DNA from: Branchiostoma lanceolatum
Lineage: Eukaryota; Chordata; Leptocardii; Amphioxiformes; Branchiostomatidae
NCBI RefSeq assembly: GCF_035083965.1
Contig: NC_089725.1
Coordinates: 28,281,925-28,345,924 of the forward strand
Reading direction: 5' to 3'
Length of the DNA stretch: 64,000 nt
Shown here one piece after another: positions 12,201-24,400 of this stretch. Within the stretch, counting starts at the first letter, position 1, and each line of letters opens with the position of its first letter. The notes beneath the pieces are model-generated. The model searched no databases and was not told the DNA's origin. It saw only the letters and a list, made by a program, of their open reading frames with translations. A program made the position numbers and the translations under genes.

Positions 12201-15200
12201 CGCGGTCGTCCACTGAGTCAGCGGGAGACACGACAGACAGGTCAGAGAGCAGGGTGAAGCGGTCTAAGTCGTTTGGTGATAGTGCACGGGCGCTTAGACG
12301 GGGGGACAGGAAAAAGTCCACCTCAAACGAAGGCTTGCACAAGTGAGTTTGCTTTGCTTGTACAGTATTATTGAAATAAGATGAAACTGTTATGATATCA
12401 TAGTCTCCAGTTTTGAAGGTGTATGTTAAAAGGTTTAAACAATGTTGACCCTGTATTTAAAAAACATCATGCTTTACTGCCATTAACAATGACAATGATT
12501 TATTGCTGTAGTACAGCATGAAACATTATAATAACAATTTACTAACATCTTCTTTATGAACTTAAGGATTGAGTTTGTACTGTAAAGCTATTGGCTTTAC
12601 TCTTCTTGGTTGAATGATTCCCTACTAACATGTAACTAATATGCAGTAAGTATAAATACTGTTGAAGGTAACATTTTTATATAACCTGGTAAAGGTGCAG
12701 ATTCCTTTATCTCAGTAGGCACAATGATCTCTGATACTCCTTGGTTGTTTTATTTTATTTCATTGGGATTGCAACAATACAATACAAGTGGGACACAGGC
12801 AGCTATTGCTGGTGTAGTGACCCAACCATAAAACATTACAGAACATGTAGCGAAACATATATTGCATAGACTTAGGCCCTACAAATCAAAGGTTGTAAAA
12901 ATACTTGGTTGTGTCAAAAGAGTTACCTTCAAATGACTGGCTAACCTGATGAAATATCTTTAAAAAAAAGGAATCAAAATACTTTTACCATTGGCATCAT
13001 CTGCCAACAGGTCCAGGAAAGGCTACACCACCACTCCCGATTCTGGCCGATCCACGACTGACGAGATCTCCCGTCTGAGTCAGCAGCTGGCCGCAGACCT
13101 GGCCATCCTGGCCCAGGGGGCCGAGTCAGACGACGGGGCCAAACACGTGCCCAAGAAGAGGATGGACAGCAAAGAGAAGGTGAGTTTATGATGATGTGAC
13201 CATGGAGACTATGATGATTTTTATTTGTATCAGACTGAGTCTAACATTGAAAGGGATGGCCTTGTTTACTGCGACAGCTGATTTCCTAGGCCTGCTGATT
13301 GTTTCTTGACACTCATCGAGAAATCTATCTCCAGCTGCTGCTGACCCAGAAAAATGATTTAAAAAACAGTAATCGCAAAAGCTGATGATTTTTACTCTTA
13401 TCAGTCTAAAACTGTGCAAGGAACGGCTATGTGTACTATGACAGCTGCATGAGTTCCAGCTCATTCTTTCTTGAAACCCAGAAACAAATTTCTTGGCAGC
13501 TGTTGATGGTCCAGAAAAATAAGGAAACAGTCTTTGCAAGATTTGTTCATTTCCAGATTGTTTATGGGCAGTAAAACAGCGTTACAAATGCATTGAAATT
13601 GAAGATAGGTATGAATTGGCAAAAAAACATGTAGTATTTCTTCTATCTCTCTTTCTCTGTCTCCTTTTCCAGCTGTCTCCTGCAGTATAGGATAGGATAA
13701 AATATCATAGCTGTAGTCATAGCAGACTTAAAGCTTTCTCAACTCAGTTGTTTTCTCTGCTCAGTTGTTTTATCCTGAGGACCTAGTGTCATTTTTCCTG
13801 CTCTTCTCAAAAACACATACATATATACATATGCCTGTTTCCTTCTCGCTGCCTTCGATGTACGTTCTGTTGACCTCGTTTCTTTGTATTCATTTCTGCT
13901 TTTCCTTTGCTGTCCACTTCCTGTCACCATATTTCGTGTCTCGCATCGCTCAGCCGAAATATGCCACCCTCCCGCGGGCAGCAAAAGCCAGTAAAGCAGC
14001 TAAACACCTCACAGGGATACGGAAACCTAGAAAAGAGGTGTGTGAAATGTCACCGTGCCAATGATTTCTCATGTTTTTGTTGAAGGAATTTTGTTGATAA
14101 GTCAAACCTGTCTTCAGTGACCACTCTAGCGACTTGAAGGAAATTGTCACTGTCGAGGTGGCCACTACATTTAGGATTCTTAGCGCTTGGGTCAATGGGA
14201 AAATAATGTAAAGGACCATGAAAAAGGGCACACTGGCCAGGTGGTCACTGGGACAGGTTTGACTGCAGATTAAAGTGCTGCCAGAAAGTAAGCGGTTTGT
14301 CAATGATCTTTGTTTATGCGAGAACAATGTCTAATGTGTCGTGGAATTGAGACCGTTTTTATTGGACTTGCGTACAATGATGAGATCAAAGATGTGCTTT
14401 TCAGCAGCTGGGTGCACCCCTCCCTCTACCCACTGCCTTTCCTCAACAGTCAGATCCCTTTCTGTTGACATACTTTGTATTTTGTATTCTGTTGCAGTTG
14501 CACTTGGAGTCAAAGGGTTCAAAGGTTAGCATTTTACCATTAGAAGACCGTCATGCAATACAACATCAGAATGTCTTGATGTCTGTGTAATTGGAGTAAA
14601 GGTGGAATAATGTCATTTTTTGCTTTAGAATTGCAATCTGACTTTCAAGCTCTTACAGTGTTTGTCAAGATTGCTGTGTCTGCATGTTACGAGATGTGAT
14701 TTGATAGAAAGTTACATCCAACAAAAGAGAGAACTGTTTTTTGCTGTTCTATGACTCCACCTATAGCGTTACAGATCTAACCAATATTTATTCTGTATCT
14801 GCTCTCACTCATAATTAATGTATACATTTGTAATTAGCATTTAACAAGCTAGCTATGCATTTGTCTTGTGTGTTGTCTCTGAATATTCCCAATGCTTACT
14901 GTCATTTTAAGGGTCAAGTATTGAAGTGTCTCCTCCCATAACAAATTACATTTGCAATGATTCACACCAACTCCCAGCAGTATTGTATAGTGATAGCAAC
15001 AGTGAGGTCACTCTGACGTACATGCTTTAAGGGGAGCCCATGATCTGATATTCCCATCTGTAATTGAGACACTGTCTGGCTCGAAATCTAATTGGGGCAG
15101 TTCAAATTTGATTGGTGTGTCTTGTTCTGCAGGGAAAAAATATACTTTGAGTTTCAATAAACCAATGTTCCCATTGACTTGGCCATGGAGTAGACACATT

Positions 15201-17979
15201 AAAACAACTTTTAACTGCAACTTCCAACACAACAAAATTGGACTGACACTAATTTTCCATAGAGCATCATTTGTTTTTTAAAGCCTTCCTATTTGTTTGC
15301 AAGTTTGTGGCTTGAAAGTTTATTACTACATTTTTGTAGAAAACAGTATTTCTTTGACACTGGCCCATCTGGTATGATGCATCAGCCTTTTAAAGCCAGC
15401 AAGAGAACATGTGAGGCCCATCAAGGGCTTAAGCAATGTGACCCTTTACACTGACAGTACGGTAAAAACTGTAACATGTAATGGAATGGAGATAACATGG
15501 TCGGTGTTGGTATTGACTAGAGATAACTTTGCCTGTGTGTGTTGTTCCAGCAGTTGGTAGAGAGGATCTTTGAGGACAGCATGTCCAAACAGCCCAAGTC
15601 TGGAGGGGGAATCAGAGGAGGTCAGTGAAAGGAGAAGTGATCTCGAACCACCAAATGACAGTCCTTTGGCTTACTGGTCTATCATTCATCAATGATCTCA
15701 ATCCAGCTTTAGCTCACACGTTTGCCAGTTGAAGTGCATATTATGAATGTACATTGATTGTATCTCTTAATGATATGTCAGGTTGAAGATTCTGTAGTAT
15801 TTTTCTTGGCAAAATGCAGCTGTTCAGAATTTTGTTTCTCCAAGAGGATTTTTTGATCAATGTTTTGCAAGAGGAACTCTAGGTTTTATCATTAAGTTAA
15901 ACGTTAAGTACAAAGATATAACTAGTAGTAGTTCACATTTACATTTACTGCTGTACTATGAGCAGTATACAGTAACAATCTAAAATAAATATTTTGGTGT
16001 AGGTGTTGTAGAAGAGGCTGAGTTGATGGTATTCTTGTATTGAACATGACTGTGTCTTTAAACTGCAGGGTCTGACAGAGAGAAGGAGAGTCCAACCTCG
16101 AGTAAACGTCGGCAGTGGAGGAAAGAAGAGGTTTGCTACCTTTCTTCTTCATTTGCTCCAGTCTGAATATATTTTGTATTCTGGGCTGAAGATTTTAGAC
16201 TACGTGTTCTGCTTTCAGACTACGTGTATAGATTGAATACACGACCTGCTTTTTATCATAACAAATCAATGTTGCCACATGCATGTTTGAACATGACGCG
16301 GCCGTCCTGGACAGGGATTGAGCCATGTGTCCGTCCCGGACAGGGATTGAGCCATGTGTGTGTGTGGTCACAACTCAAGCTGGTCTCAGACACATAAGAC
16401 AGGGCAAATTGCTTATAATGAGCGCATCTATGGGGAAAATTTGAGGCACCGAGAAAAACAGTCACCATGGCCAGTTGGATATCTTGAAAAGGTGGTTGGA
16501 CGTGTAGTTTGTACATGATTCTGTTGCATCGTATATTGTAGGTTCAGTGCTCACTTTATCTGTTTTCTTCCGGCAGCCACTGGACAATCTTGTCATCACC
16601 TCCGTCCACCGACTGTCTCAAAAGATCAAGCTGACCATAGACAGGACTGTGGCTAAAGCAAGGTCAGTTATATCTTCTAACCTCATCTCAAGTTAATTTT
16701 GGTCTCTACATTGACATAAGCCCAATACATTGCTCTAATGATAAGTATATTCAATTTCAATTAGTGGAACTTTTGTTGAAATATAGTAGTAATATACTTA
16801 TTTAGTTTTTTAGTACAACTCATTTGTTTTCTGTTGTTTGGTAATTTTTCTCAAAATAACTAATTAAGATTCTGCAAGTCTTAGATCTGCATTTTTGATC
16901 TGTGAATTGCAAATCAATTTTGTACACACGTTACATGTAAGTTGATAGAGTTTTGTAGACAGTCCCATAGCCTGACTAGACTTTTTTTTGTTGTTGTTTT
17001 TAGACATGTGTATGGACCTGATCAGCCCCTCCCTGATGTGAAGTCTAGAGATGATGCTGACCTCCCAATGCTGAAGTCTTCCAATCAGGTCAGTCTTCAG
17101 GAGACTTTATTATAAGGCTATTCTGTACAATTCTTTAAACTTGAAACACAAACATGCTACATCAACATGCTGTGAATAGGAGTACAAGTGGTAATGCAAC
17201 CTGACTTTAAACCTGAAAATACCTACTTTGTAATAACCATCATCATTGTAGTAAGGGGTACTGGAACCCTATTGCATCTAAAAATGTAAAATACAAATTG
17301 AAGGAGGGGAAAGGTTAATACAGCAGTCTCTCTGTATAATGCTCTCAAATACATTCTTAAACATCCTTTTGTAATTTCACCACAGGAGATTGCAGCCATT
17401 CTCGGTAACCTGAGAAGAGTAGAGAGGCAGATAGAAGGTGGGTTCAGTTCAAACTGTACGTTGTTTTTTCTGTTGTTTGCTTAATGAAAATATGGCCAAA
17501 ACTAGAATTTGAATTAGTATCTTGTTACAATGATGTCAATCACTGTCTTTTGTCACATGTGTATTTTCTATGTCTCTACCACATGTTTGTTTTACTAGTC
17601 CACGTATTTGCAATTGGATTCTGTGCACAAACTTGAAAAAAAACTTTCTTGACTTCTCTCTAAAAAAAATTATTTAAAAATTTTGTGTTGTTGCGCAGTT
17701 CTGGACCGGTTGATTGACCCTGATGACCAGATCCCGGTGGACAGCACCGAGGACGACTCCAGCTCCACCCTGGTGGGTGGTCTCCCCGCCTCCACCCCCT
17801 CCTCCGCCGGACACAGGACCCCCGTCTCCGAGTACGAGCAGAAGACGCGATCATGGCAGGCCGCCGACCGCTCGCTGTCTGAACAGTCGGAGGGGCTGGA
17901 CTCCGAGGACGGGGAGTTCGACATTCACTTCAACAGGTTCAACCCATCAGGGGACGAGGACTTCTCCACTATGGAATAA
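234..17979 (+). CDS. CEP170: Centrosomal protein of 170 kDa (CEP170), 5' end outside window
   Basis: CEP170 is a centrosome/subdistal-appendage and microtubule-associated protein. Exons: 234-312, 475-536, 1772-1925, 2366-2626, 3108-3239, 4132-4529, 5074-5209, 5550-5807, 6231-6426, 7011-7137, 7667-7720, 8337-8441, 9736-9877, 10728-12342, 13011-13179, 13954-14037, 14498-14524, 15551-15620, 16069-16130, 16577-16662, 17004-17088, 17386-17437, 17699-17979. Phases agree throughout; 4,635 nt, 1,544 residues, stop TAA. The chain opens inside the FHA domain ([22 protein letters not shown]), so the start codon and first FHA strands lie upstream. Conserved blocks as I remember the human protein: [54 protein letters not shown], a large Ser/Arg-rich basic exon (10728-12342) with [13 protein letters not shown] and [14 protein letters not shown], then a C-terminal helical region ending [17 protein letters not shown] single gene ancestral to vertebrate CEP170/CEP170B is likely. 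The 27-nt exon 14498-14524 and the 54-nt exon 7667-7720 are the least certain. Confidence 0.95.
313..474 (+). other. U12-type AT-AC intron in CEP170 FHA region
   Basis: The donor begins ATATCCTTTT directly after the codon start of the FGYD motif. A branch-site match TTCCTTGAC lies at 457-465, with its A ten bases before a terminal AC at 473-474. Splicing here joins FGY-D to [11 protein letters not shown] in frame (phase 1) and avoids the TGA that read-through meets at 327-329. No GT donor in the stretch preserves the reading frame. These are the defining signals of a minor-spliceosome AT-AC intron. Confidence 0.9.
3480..3600. repeat. Short inverted repeat (MITE-like)
   Basis: AAACCTTCTCCCTGCT in the left arm is matched by its reverse complement in the right arm (AGCAGGGAGAAGGTTT) about 60 bases away, in a CEP170 intron. 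No clear target-site duplication was seen. Confidence 0.55.
3759..4066. repeat. Dispersed repeat family 'GCCCTGAGGAAGGTGAC', copy 1
   Basis: Left arm with TTCAGTGACCATTGTC and GGGCAATACTGACC pairs with a right arm carrying GGTTAGTATTGCCCTGAGG and GTCACCAAACATTGG, giving an imperfect inverted-repeat element. Related sequence occurs at 18060-18262 and, in the other orientation, at 51050-51255. The element ends close to the CEP170 exon at 4132. Confidence 0.65.
4587..4905. repeat. Long near-perfect palindrome (hairpin MITE), family of three
   Basis: From about 4685 to 4895 two arms of roughly 100 bases are reverse complements with few mismatches, centred on GGTGTACATG-T-CATGTACACC at 4778-4798. 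The flanking unit with AACACACCAGCTTGGCAGGC is shared with 28366-28505, and GAACGACCTGTCA with 26385-26565. It lies in a CEP170 intron. Confidence 0.75.
6633..6817. repeat. MITE with TACAGTCAAACCTG-type termini, copy 1
   Basis: The left terminus TACAGCCAAACCTGCAG and right terminus CAGGTTTGACTGTA are inverted repeats. The inside carries short motifs of the form GGTGGTCACT or ACCACC. Related copies lie at 14101-14263, 47069-47265 and 56974-57176, all in introns. Confidence 0.7.
7298..7372 (+). repeat. tRNA-derived SINE head
   Basis: A-box-like TAGCCTAGGGGGTAGAGTG is followed by the B-box-like AGGTTCAAACCT at tRNA-like spacing, in the intron after CEP170 exon 7011-7137. It does not fold as an intact tRNA. 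Confidence 0.5.
13213..13536 (+). repeat. Diverged tandem duplication, about 165 bases per unit
   Basis: The unit starting GATGATTTTTATTTGTATCAG at 13213 recurs in diverged form as GATGATTTTTACTCTTATCAG at about 13384. Both units share GACAGCTG, TTTCTTGA, GCAGCTG/CAGCTGCTG and CCAGAAAAAT landmarks in order. It lies in a CEP170 intron. Confidence 0.6.
14101..14263. repeat. MITE with GTCAAACCTG/CAGGTTTGAC termini, copy 2
   Basis: GTCAAACCTGTCTTCAGTGA at the left and ACAGGTTTGAC at the right form terminal inverted repeats. GTGACCACTCTAGCGAC and GGTGGTCACTGG are internal inverted motifs. Same family as 6633-6817. Confidence 0.7.
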
Positions 17980-18059
17980 CTTGGATTACAAGGGTCTTTA
18001 TTCACAACCAGGTTCTATATACAATCAACAGACGAAATTTCAATATTCTTGTATTATAA

Positions 18060-18262
18060 GATGACAATACTTAACGCTTGGGACCACATTGTAAGCTGCA
18101 ACACCTATAGCCTTGCAGTGTGGAGTAGTGCCAGTCAGTATTGCCCTGAGGAAGGTGACAGACAGTCACCAAAACTTCTGCTATTGATTTTATATAGAAG
18201 CTGGTTGTGAATAAAGAACCTTTTATCCATCGACTTTCTAACCTGATGAAATTATTCGCCGA
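18060..18262. repeat. Dispersed repeat family 'GCCCTGAGGAAGGTGAC', copy 2
   Basis: CAGTATTGCCCTGAGGAAGG, CAGTCACCAAAA and AACCTGATGAAAT match the landmarks of the copy at 3759-4066 in the same order. It supplies the proximal AATAAA of the CEP170 3' UTR. Confidence 0.65.
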
Positions 18263-19271
18263 TGTATGGAACAACTTCCCTGGTTCTAAACCAGCCATGT
18301 TGCAAGAACAGAAAACAGACTCGTTTTATTCGTAGAAAGAAATCTTGCCCATGTTGAACCCATACCTGACAGTCTACGGGTGTACGCTTAAGCGATGTGA
18401 CGCAAATGTTTCGCAGCCAAATGTTGTCCAAGGCGTTGTATCATAATGTATGTATAATTTATGTCCATGCCAAAACGTTTTTTAAACATTTGATTTATGA
18501 CAAAAAAATCCATTTTAATTTTTTGTAAAATGAGGTGATTTTTTGGCTATGATGGAAGAATTTTAGAAAAGCTTGCCAGTAGAGGGAGTTTAAACCTGAA
18601 AAAGTGACAAGAAATGAAATATATTTATCCAGATCCTACTTGAAATGTGATTTAGGTTCCTACTGATCTTGTGCAGTTAGTCACATTAAACAGATGTTTT
18701 CTGATTAGTTGCAGAGTATATCTGGATGAGAGTAGTTTTCTTTGATCTGTGATACCCTTGCATGTCTGAACATTCTTCAGTGCAATCAGTGTTTTGTCCA
18801 GTCCTAAGCTGTGTAGTTGTTCATCTTTCTAAGGTTAAAGCACTCAAAAAAAGTCAAAGTGAGGGACGAAAAACAGCAGATATTGCTGTAAAGGAATTCC
18901 AAAAAAGTGTCAAAGAAGGTGCAAATATTGAAAAAATGTGAAGCATACAGTGTACTTGTATTGATAACATTTTAGTCTAAAATGATGAGGTGGAGTGAAG
19001 ACTTTGCTTTCTAAAGAGCTTACTCCAAGGCATCATGTATGGCAAACCATGGGGATTGTCCAACCTAGTTACACTACATGTAATAGCAAATGATAAATGT
19101 GAAATACATTGCATAAAAGATATGAATTGTCAATATAGACTTGTGAGCCAGTTACCGCATGTAATTTGTCGTTGGGTAAGAAATGTGTCTAACTACAGAG
19201 AGGAAAGTGTCTTAATACTGGACATATTAACTGAATAGTGTGAGGGGGAACAGGATTATGACCAGAAATGC

Positions 19272-19400
19272 TTATCTCCAAGCAGATATTAGATTGGAAG
19301 ATCATAATGTTTTCTAACTGCCAGGCTATTCTGTCAGCCACAAGCCCTGTCATGTAACAAGAAATGACATTCTTTCAACCCAACATCTGCTTGGAGATTA
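19272..19400. repeat. Short MITE with ATCTCCAAGCAGAT ends
   Basis: TATCTCCAAGCAGAT at the left end and ATCTGCTTGGAGAT at the right end are inverted repeats about 130 bases apart. The same core CTCCAAGCAGA also forms the end of the palindrome at 19959-20091. Confidence 0.6.
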
Positions 19401-19958
19401 CAAATATGCTGCTGCCATGGGAGTCCATCATTACTGACATCACACCCATTGATGCAAATGCCTGTTTTCTCTGCCATCTTAAGTTATGATTTGCCATTGA
19501 CTGTACATTTTGCAGTATTGTTGGAAACAACATAGATGTCTGTCTATACAAGAGTACCTTTGAAAATATTATGTCAACATTGGTTACAAGTAAGATATGT
19601 AACATTTTAGTGGATGGCGGTATTTCTCTCTTCCAATTTAATAATTGGTGTGTTTTTAAAGCAATTTTTAAAGATGTTTTTGTATATTTTTTATTTCATT
19701 TTCAAATTTTGCCAAGACAAATCAAAGTATACCCCACCAGAACCGCATCACTTGAAGCTACATTAAAGAGCAAAGAAGCTTTTTTTAATTTATGACAAAA
19801 GTTCAAGTGTGCATTTTACAACATTTACAATGATTTATTTATGCAAACCAATGTGAAATAAAGCTATGAATATATCATCAATTGCAACGTTTCTTTTGTT
19901 CATCAAATATTTACTTCGGTTCAAGAGAGTGTTTGGTGTGCATTGAGGGTCTTCTGTC

Positions 19959-20091
19959 TATTCTCCAAGCAGAGGTTTGGTCGGCTTGGGTAGTAGTGCC
20001 TGGGGGTTTTTAGGCTGGCCTTTACGGGAGACCAGCCTAAAAACCCCAGCCACTACTAACCTAGCCGACCAAAACCTCTGCTTGGAGAATA
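19959..20091. mobile_element. Palindromic MITE with 8-bp target-site duplication
   Basis: Left arm TATTCTCCAAGCAGAGG and right arm CCTCTGCTTGGAGAATA are inverted repeats that continue almost to the centre (GGTTTTTAGGCTGG / CCAGCCTAAAAACC). The 133-base element is flanked by identical CTTCTGTC at 19951-19958 and 20092-20099, the footprint of a transposase making 8-bp duplications (hAT-type is the usual case). No coding capacity. Confidence 0.85.
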
Positions 20092-20099
20092 CTTCTGTC

Positions 20100-21446
20100 A
20101 GCTCCTTCTTAAAGGAGCATAAAGCAATTTCAGAATGTTAAAACTGAAAATATTCTGGATATGGCAATCTGTATGATGTCAACATTTAGTTGCTCATATT
20201 AGGACATTTCTATCAGGATTTCATACTCTGGACGTTTAAAAAAGAGCACAGAAAAAAGCTGCAGGAGGAGTTCTTTATATATTGGGAACACCCACAAATC
20301 AGTGCCCAGATTTTCAATTAGTTCTCACAATACTACAACAGTGCTTCTTTGCTCCATGAAGGTTGATATGGAATGGGATAGTTTCATTTAGAATTACCAT
20401 GTATGGAAGACAAGAAAATCTAATGTGAAAATCCCACTTTGTGCTCCTTTAATAATACTTTTATTAGCTAGTTTTGGTAGATCTGCAGAGCACCAGGCCT
20501 TGCACGGCAGAACCGGGAGCTTGAGGAACGTTACGATTTTGGGGTTCTACATCTGCTTGGAAATAAACTGCTGTGTGTGATCCATGAAAAGGATTGCTAT
20601 CAAGTTACTTCTTTCTACACAGTCCTTTTACTACACCTTGAAATAACAAGTAAGCAAAGCTCAATGTGAGACTCTTCCATAAAAAAAAATACAAAGCAGT
20701 TGTCAAAAATAACTTCTTTAATGAGAAATATTTCAGGTTATTGTAGTCTAACACAAGTGGTCTCAAGAATCATTGAAGCTATATGAAATAGTAATTCTTA
20801 CAGGACACAATGTCAACAACACAATGTTGAAAATGTATATCTAAGACTATAACGTTATCAATTTGGAGAAGTTTGCATATATACAATATATAGATATCAA
20901 TAAGGTACTCTCATGATGAGTTCCTCATATCAATTCTCTTTGATCATTTAACTACGGGTCTTGGTCTTCAGTAAATCTTATTTCTGGTCTGATATCTGCA
21001 TTATGACTAGTGAAAGACTTATGATGAAAGACTACAGACAGCGTAGGTATAAAAAGTCAGCCAATTTTCTATCTCCACTAGAGGTGGACTGGAACTAACC
21101 TTTCTATCCTCAATACATTCTACATGAAATGCAGTAGTTCACAACTCAAACCAGCAGTGGCCTCTCATAGTCGCTCATATATATATCTTTGTCCTATCAC
21201 CAATTATCTCTCATAAGCCAGATTTTTCCATGTCATATTTTTGTATTTTCTTTGTCCTCCCACAAACGACAATTTCACCATAAGCAATCCAGATTTTTCC
21301 ACATCATATTCTCGTCTTTCCTTTGCCTTCCCACAAACAACAATTTCACCATAACCAATCCAATATTCCAGCACCTGTTATGGTGAACCATTGTTTTTTG
21401 TTTTCTTTGTTTGCTCTCCTAGCAGAACATTCAGCATCTTGGAGGT
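20100..21446 (-). other. SIVA1 3' UTR / convergent intergenic stretch
   Basis: No coding gene seen. On the minus strand an ATTAAA reads at 20718-20723 and an AATAAA at 20460-20465; either could end the SIVA1 transcript. At about 21205-21365 a unit of about 85 bases (CAGATTTTTCCA, CACAAAC, CAATTTCACCATAA) is present twice in tandem. Confidence 0.45.
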
Positions 21447-24400
21447 TCAAGTTGAGCAGCTCAAGCAGTATGCTGTCTCATCTCTGGAGTCATAACTGGA
21501 GGAGAAAAGACAAGCAACAATTTAGATAAAGGTCAATTGGTTCCTATACATGTATGTAAGCAGTATCTGCTAGGGTCAGTTATTCAGAAAATGTAAAATC
21601 AAGCAATCTTGCCATTCTGATATAGTAATACAGTGTACTGTTATGAACAAGCAACAGAAGTAACAAATGACAGGTGAGAAACCAATGAGAAAACAGTGCA
21701 ACAGCAATATATTCTAATTATGCTACTGTACAAGTCAGAGCTCTATCCATCCTTCTGTCTCTGAACAAAATTTGTCGCTTTGGACAAACAAAAATTTCAA
21801 CCATTCCTTGATGGACTCATGACGTTTTCATCAGGTTGTCAACAGTGCCACAAGACTTTCAAAAACTTGATAAGAAGCTTTTTGAAATTGGTATCTCAAA
21901 ATGTAGGAAATAGTGTTTCAAAGGTTTAGGACCATTGCATTGCATTCCTTGTGCCTTCAGTGCTTGATACAGAGCTTCACTCCACCAAAGTGAAATGACC
22001 AACAAACACTTTGAGCTCAATGCACCTTTCTCACGTGGCAGACATGACAAAATGGAAACGACGCCATTATGGCAAACATTAGACCGATCCAAAATGTTCA
22101 TCACAATTAGCAGTATGCAACCAGAACCAGACTTTGCAGTCAACGCGGCCCTAAATTGCTGCTTCTTCTCTGTGCATTACACAAGTTATAACATTGATAA
22201 TTGCATATCAAATTTCAAAACTTAGTGTGATTTGGGAGGAAAACTAAATCTGTAAATTTTTTTCTTTCTTTACCTCATTGGCCTTGTTTTCATTCTATCA
22301 TGTCCGCTGCTTGAAAACGGTTTATAGAACCCCCCATACTACTCACTTGGCCACTGAGCAGAGGAGACAGAACTCCCCATAGCAGTTGCTGCACTGGCGC
22401 TGGCAGGAGGAGCACATGGCCTTGTCACAGAAGCTGCAGCGGTACAGGGCTCGGATTGGACGGCTGCACACCTGGCACGAAGTTGGGCTGAGAGAACCTG
22501 GAACAACATAATCAACCATTATTTCATGTCATTATATCACACTCAGACCACACTGTTACCTCATTCAAGTTCCGGTTCGGAATTTTAAGTGACCGCCCCC
22601 CTAAAGAGTCCCTAAAATAAGACGCAAATCCTAGGTTTTCTCGGTAGTTTTGGTAGATTTTTCGGCTATCACTATAGCGTGTGTAATCTTTTTTATGTCA
22701 TACCTGGGCTGCAAAAACTTTTGATACAGGTGTTCCCGACCGCGTGATAATTTTCCGTATCACACAGGGTTCTAGACTTGTATCACACAGGCTTCCATAG
22801 AATATTTAGAATGCATTTCTAGTGCGCTGGTTGCGCAATGTTGTTACAGTTTTGTGTTCGAGGACAGAAAACTCCAACTTCTGGCGCTTTCTGGATTGCA
22901 ATGTGTGTTTTCTCGGGTGGGTATGACATAAATAAAATACAAAACGGTGCATTCCGCATTACCCTCGGTCCCAGCCCTCCCGCCGGTTGGATAATACATG
23001 TACTACATTCAATCATCATCATACTGTTAGAAACACAATAATAGCTGCATCGTAAGCATCACTTAACCAATAACAATGAAGCCACACAGAGAACATGGAA
23101 GAAATTGAAATTAATGCCACTTTTCTCTCACCTTTCCCTGGCATGGCTTTGTGGTGACCGTTCAGGTGGGAGTGACCATTTGCACCACCGTTAGCCACAC
23201 CGTGTCCGTTGAGTCCAAGGGAGTGACCGTTGAGTCCAAGGGAGTGACCGTTGAGTCCAAGGGAGTGACCATTAAGTCCAATGGAGTGACCGTTAAGTCC
23301 ATGGGAGTGACCATTTACGCCATTAGTCACACCATTAGCACCATTGGTCACTCCGTTTGCACCATTGGTCACTCCGTTTGCACCATTGGTCACTCCGTTT
23401 GCACCATTGGTCACTCCGTTTGCACCATTGGTCACTCCGTTTGTACCATTGGTCACACCATTTGCACCTATGTAGAGAATACACAATGTAATTATAAATT
23501 GGATAACACAACACAACTCAAAACAACACAAAATAGGGGTTAAAAAAAATGAGCGTGTAGTGAATTATGTATTTATTCCCAACGGATGAAAAACTGCTCG
23601 AGCAACTCTTTAATTGAACTTTTTGTAACCCCCCCCCCCCCCCCCCCAAAAAAAAAAACACACATCTTATGCATTGGGAAGTGCCTTCTTTTTGTAGGAC
23701 ACTTTGCATTGTCAGAACAAAAGTCCTTACCTGCGTGCACCTGAGGCACCTGGAGGTATCTATCCAGGTGCATCTGTCCTGTCAACAGGTGGTCGCCATG
23801 CTGGTGGTCCATGGGCACATCTGTGACAGCCACAGTGAAGTCCACAGCACCGGTACACTTCCTTGCACCGTCGAATAGCATCTTCTGTGTGTGCTCTATG
23901 GAGGAGTGTTTGAATATTAAAAACTGTGATATCATCTACACTGCCAAAAACACGGCTCAAAGAAACAAACACTGACAAGGGAACACAAGAGAATGCTAAT
24001 TTCTTTAGCGACAGGATAATTCCTTGAGGGAAAGGACTAACAGATGAAGTAGCCAGTGCACATCCAGTAAAAAAATTGCATCCAAAGTAAGATTGGACAA
24101 CTTCATGGAGCTACAACGGAGGAAAACACTGTATAATATCAAGGAGGTTTAATTTGATAGACCTTGGTATTTAAATACAATGTGTCAAGTACTAGTAAAT
24201 ACGTCTTCCCACCAAAGCCGCCATGGCCGCCGCGGCTAGATCATCTACACAAACCCACAGTGTCAGTCGAATGAAGAAGAGATAGATACATAGCGGTCTA
24301 TTTAAGCTGGAGGAACTCTCTACTCATACTCTACTCAGAATGTACACAACTCAAAGAGAGTAGTGACGCCGCACGTGTTTGTTATTTTTTCTTCCCCAAC

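Larger units (their letters stand above)
1..17698 (+). other. CEP170 introns: overview of non-coding content
   Basis: Bases 1-233 are the 3' part of an upstream intron. Larger introns are 537-1771, 1926-2365, 2627-3107, 3240-4131, 4530-5073, 5808-6230, 6427-7010, 7138-7666, 7721-8336, 8442-9735, 9878-10727, 12343-13010, 13180-13953, 14038-14497, 14525-15550, 15621-16068, 16131-16576, 16663-17003 and 17089-17385. Apart from the repeats listed separately I see no coding exon or RNA gene in them. The open frames at 944-1153 and 8042-8344 are not bounded by usable, phase-compatible splice sites. Confidence 0.6.
17980..19880 (+). other. CEP170 3' UTR and poly(A) signals
   Basis: No gene lies between the CEP170 stop and about 19880. 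AATAAA hexamers occur at 18210-18215 (inside a dispersed repeat) and at 19857-19862, giving a short and a long possible 3' UTR. The stretch also holds a dispersed repeat copy at 18060-18262 and an inverted repeat at 19272-19400. Confidence 0.6.

Noticed and set aside
16577-16662. Suspected one-base frameshift in the KKIKLTIDR exon of CEP170
   Set aside because: Recounting the A-run gives 86 nt and continuous reading frame into the next exon; the suspicion came from a miscount.
23151-23543. Plus-strand repetitive frame (GVTVESK-type repeats)
   Set aside because: Mirror of the SIVA1 repeat exon. The minus-strand reading has matching splice sites and phases and links to Siva sequence on both sides.
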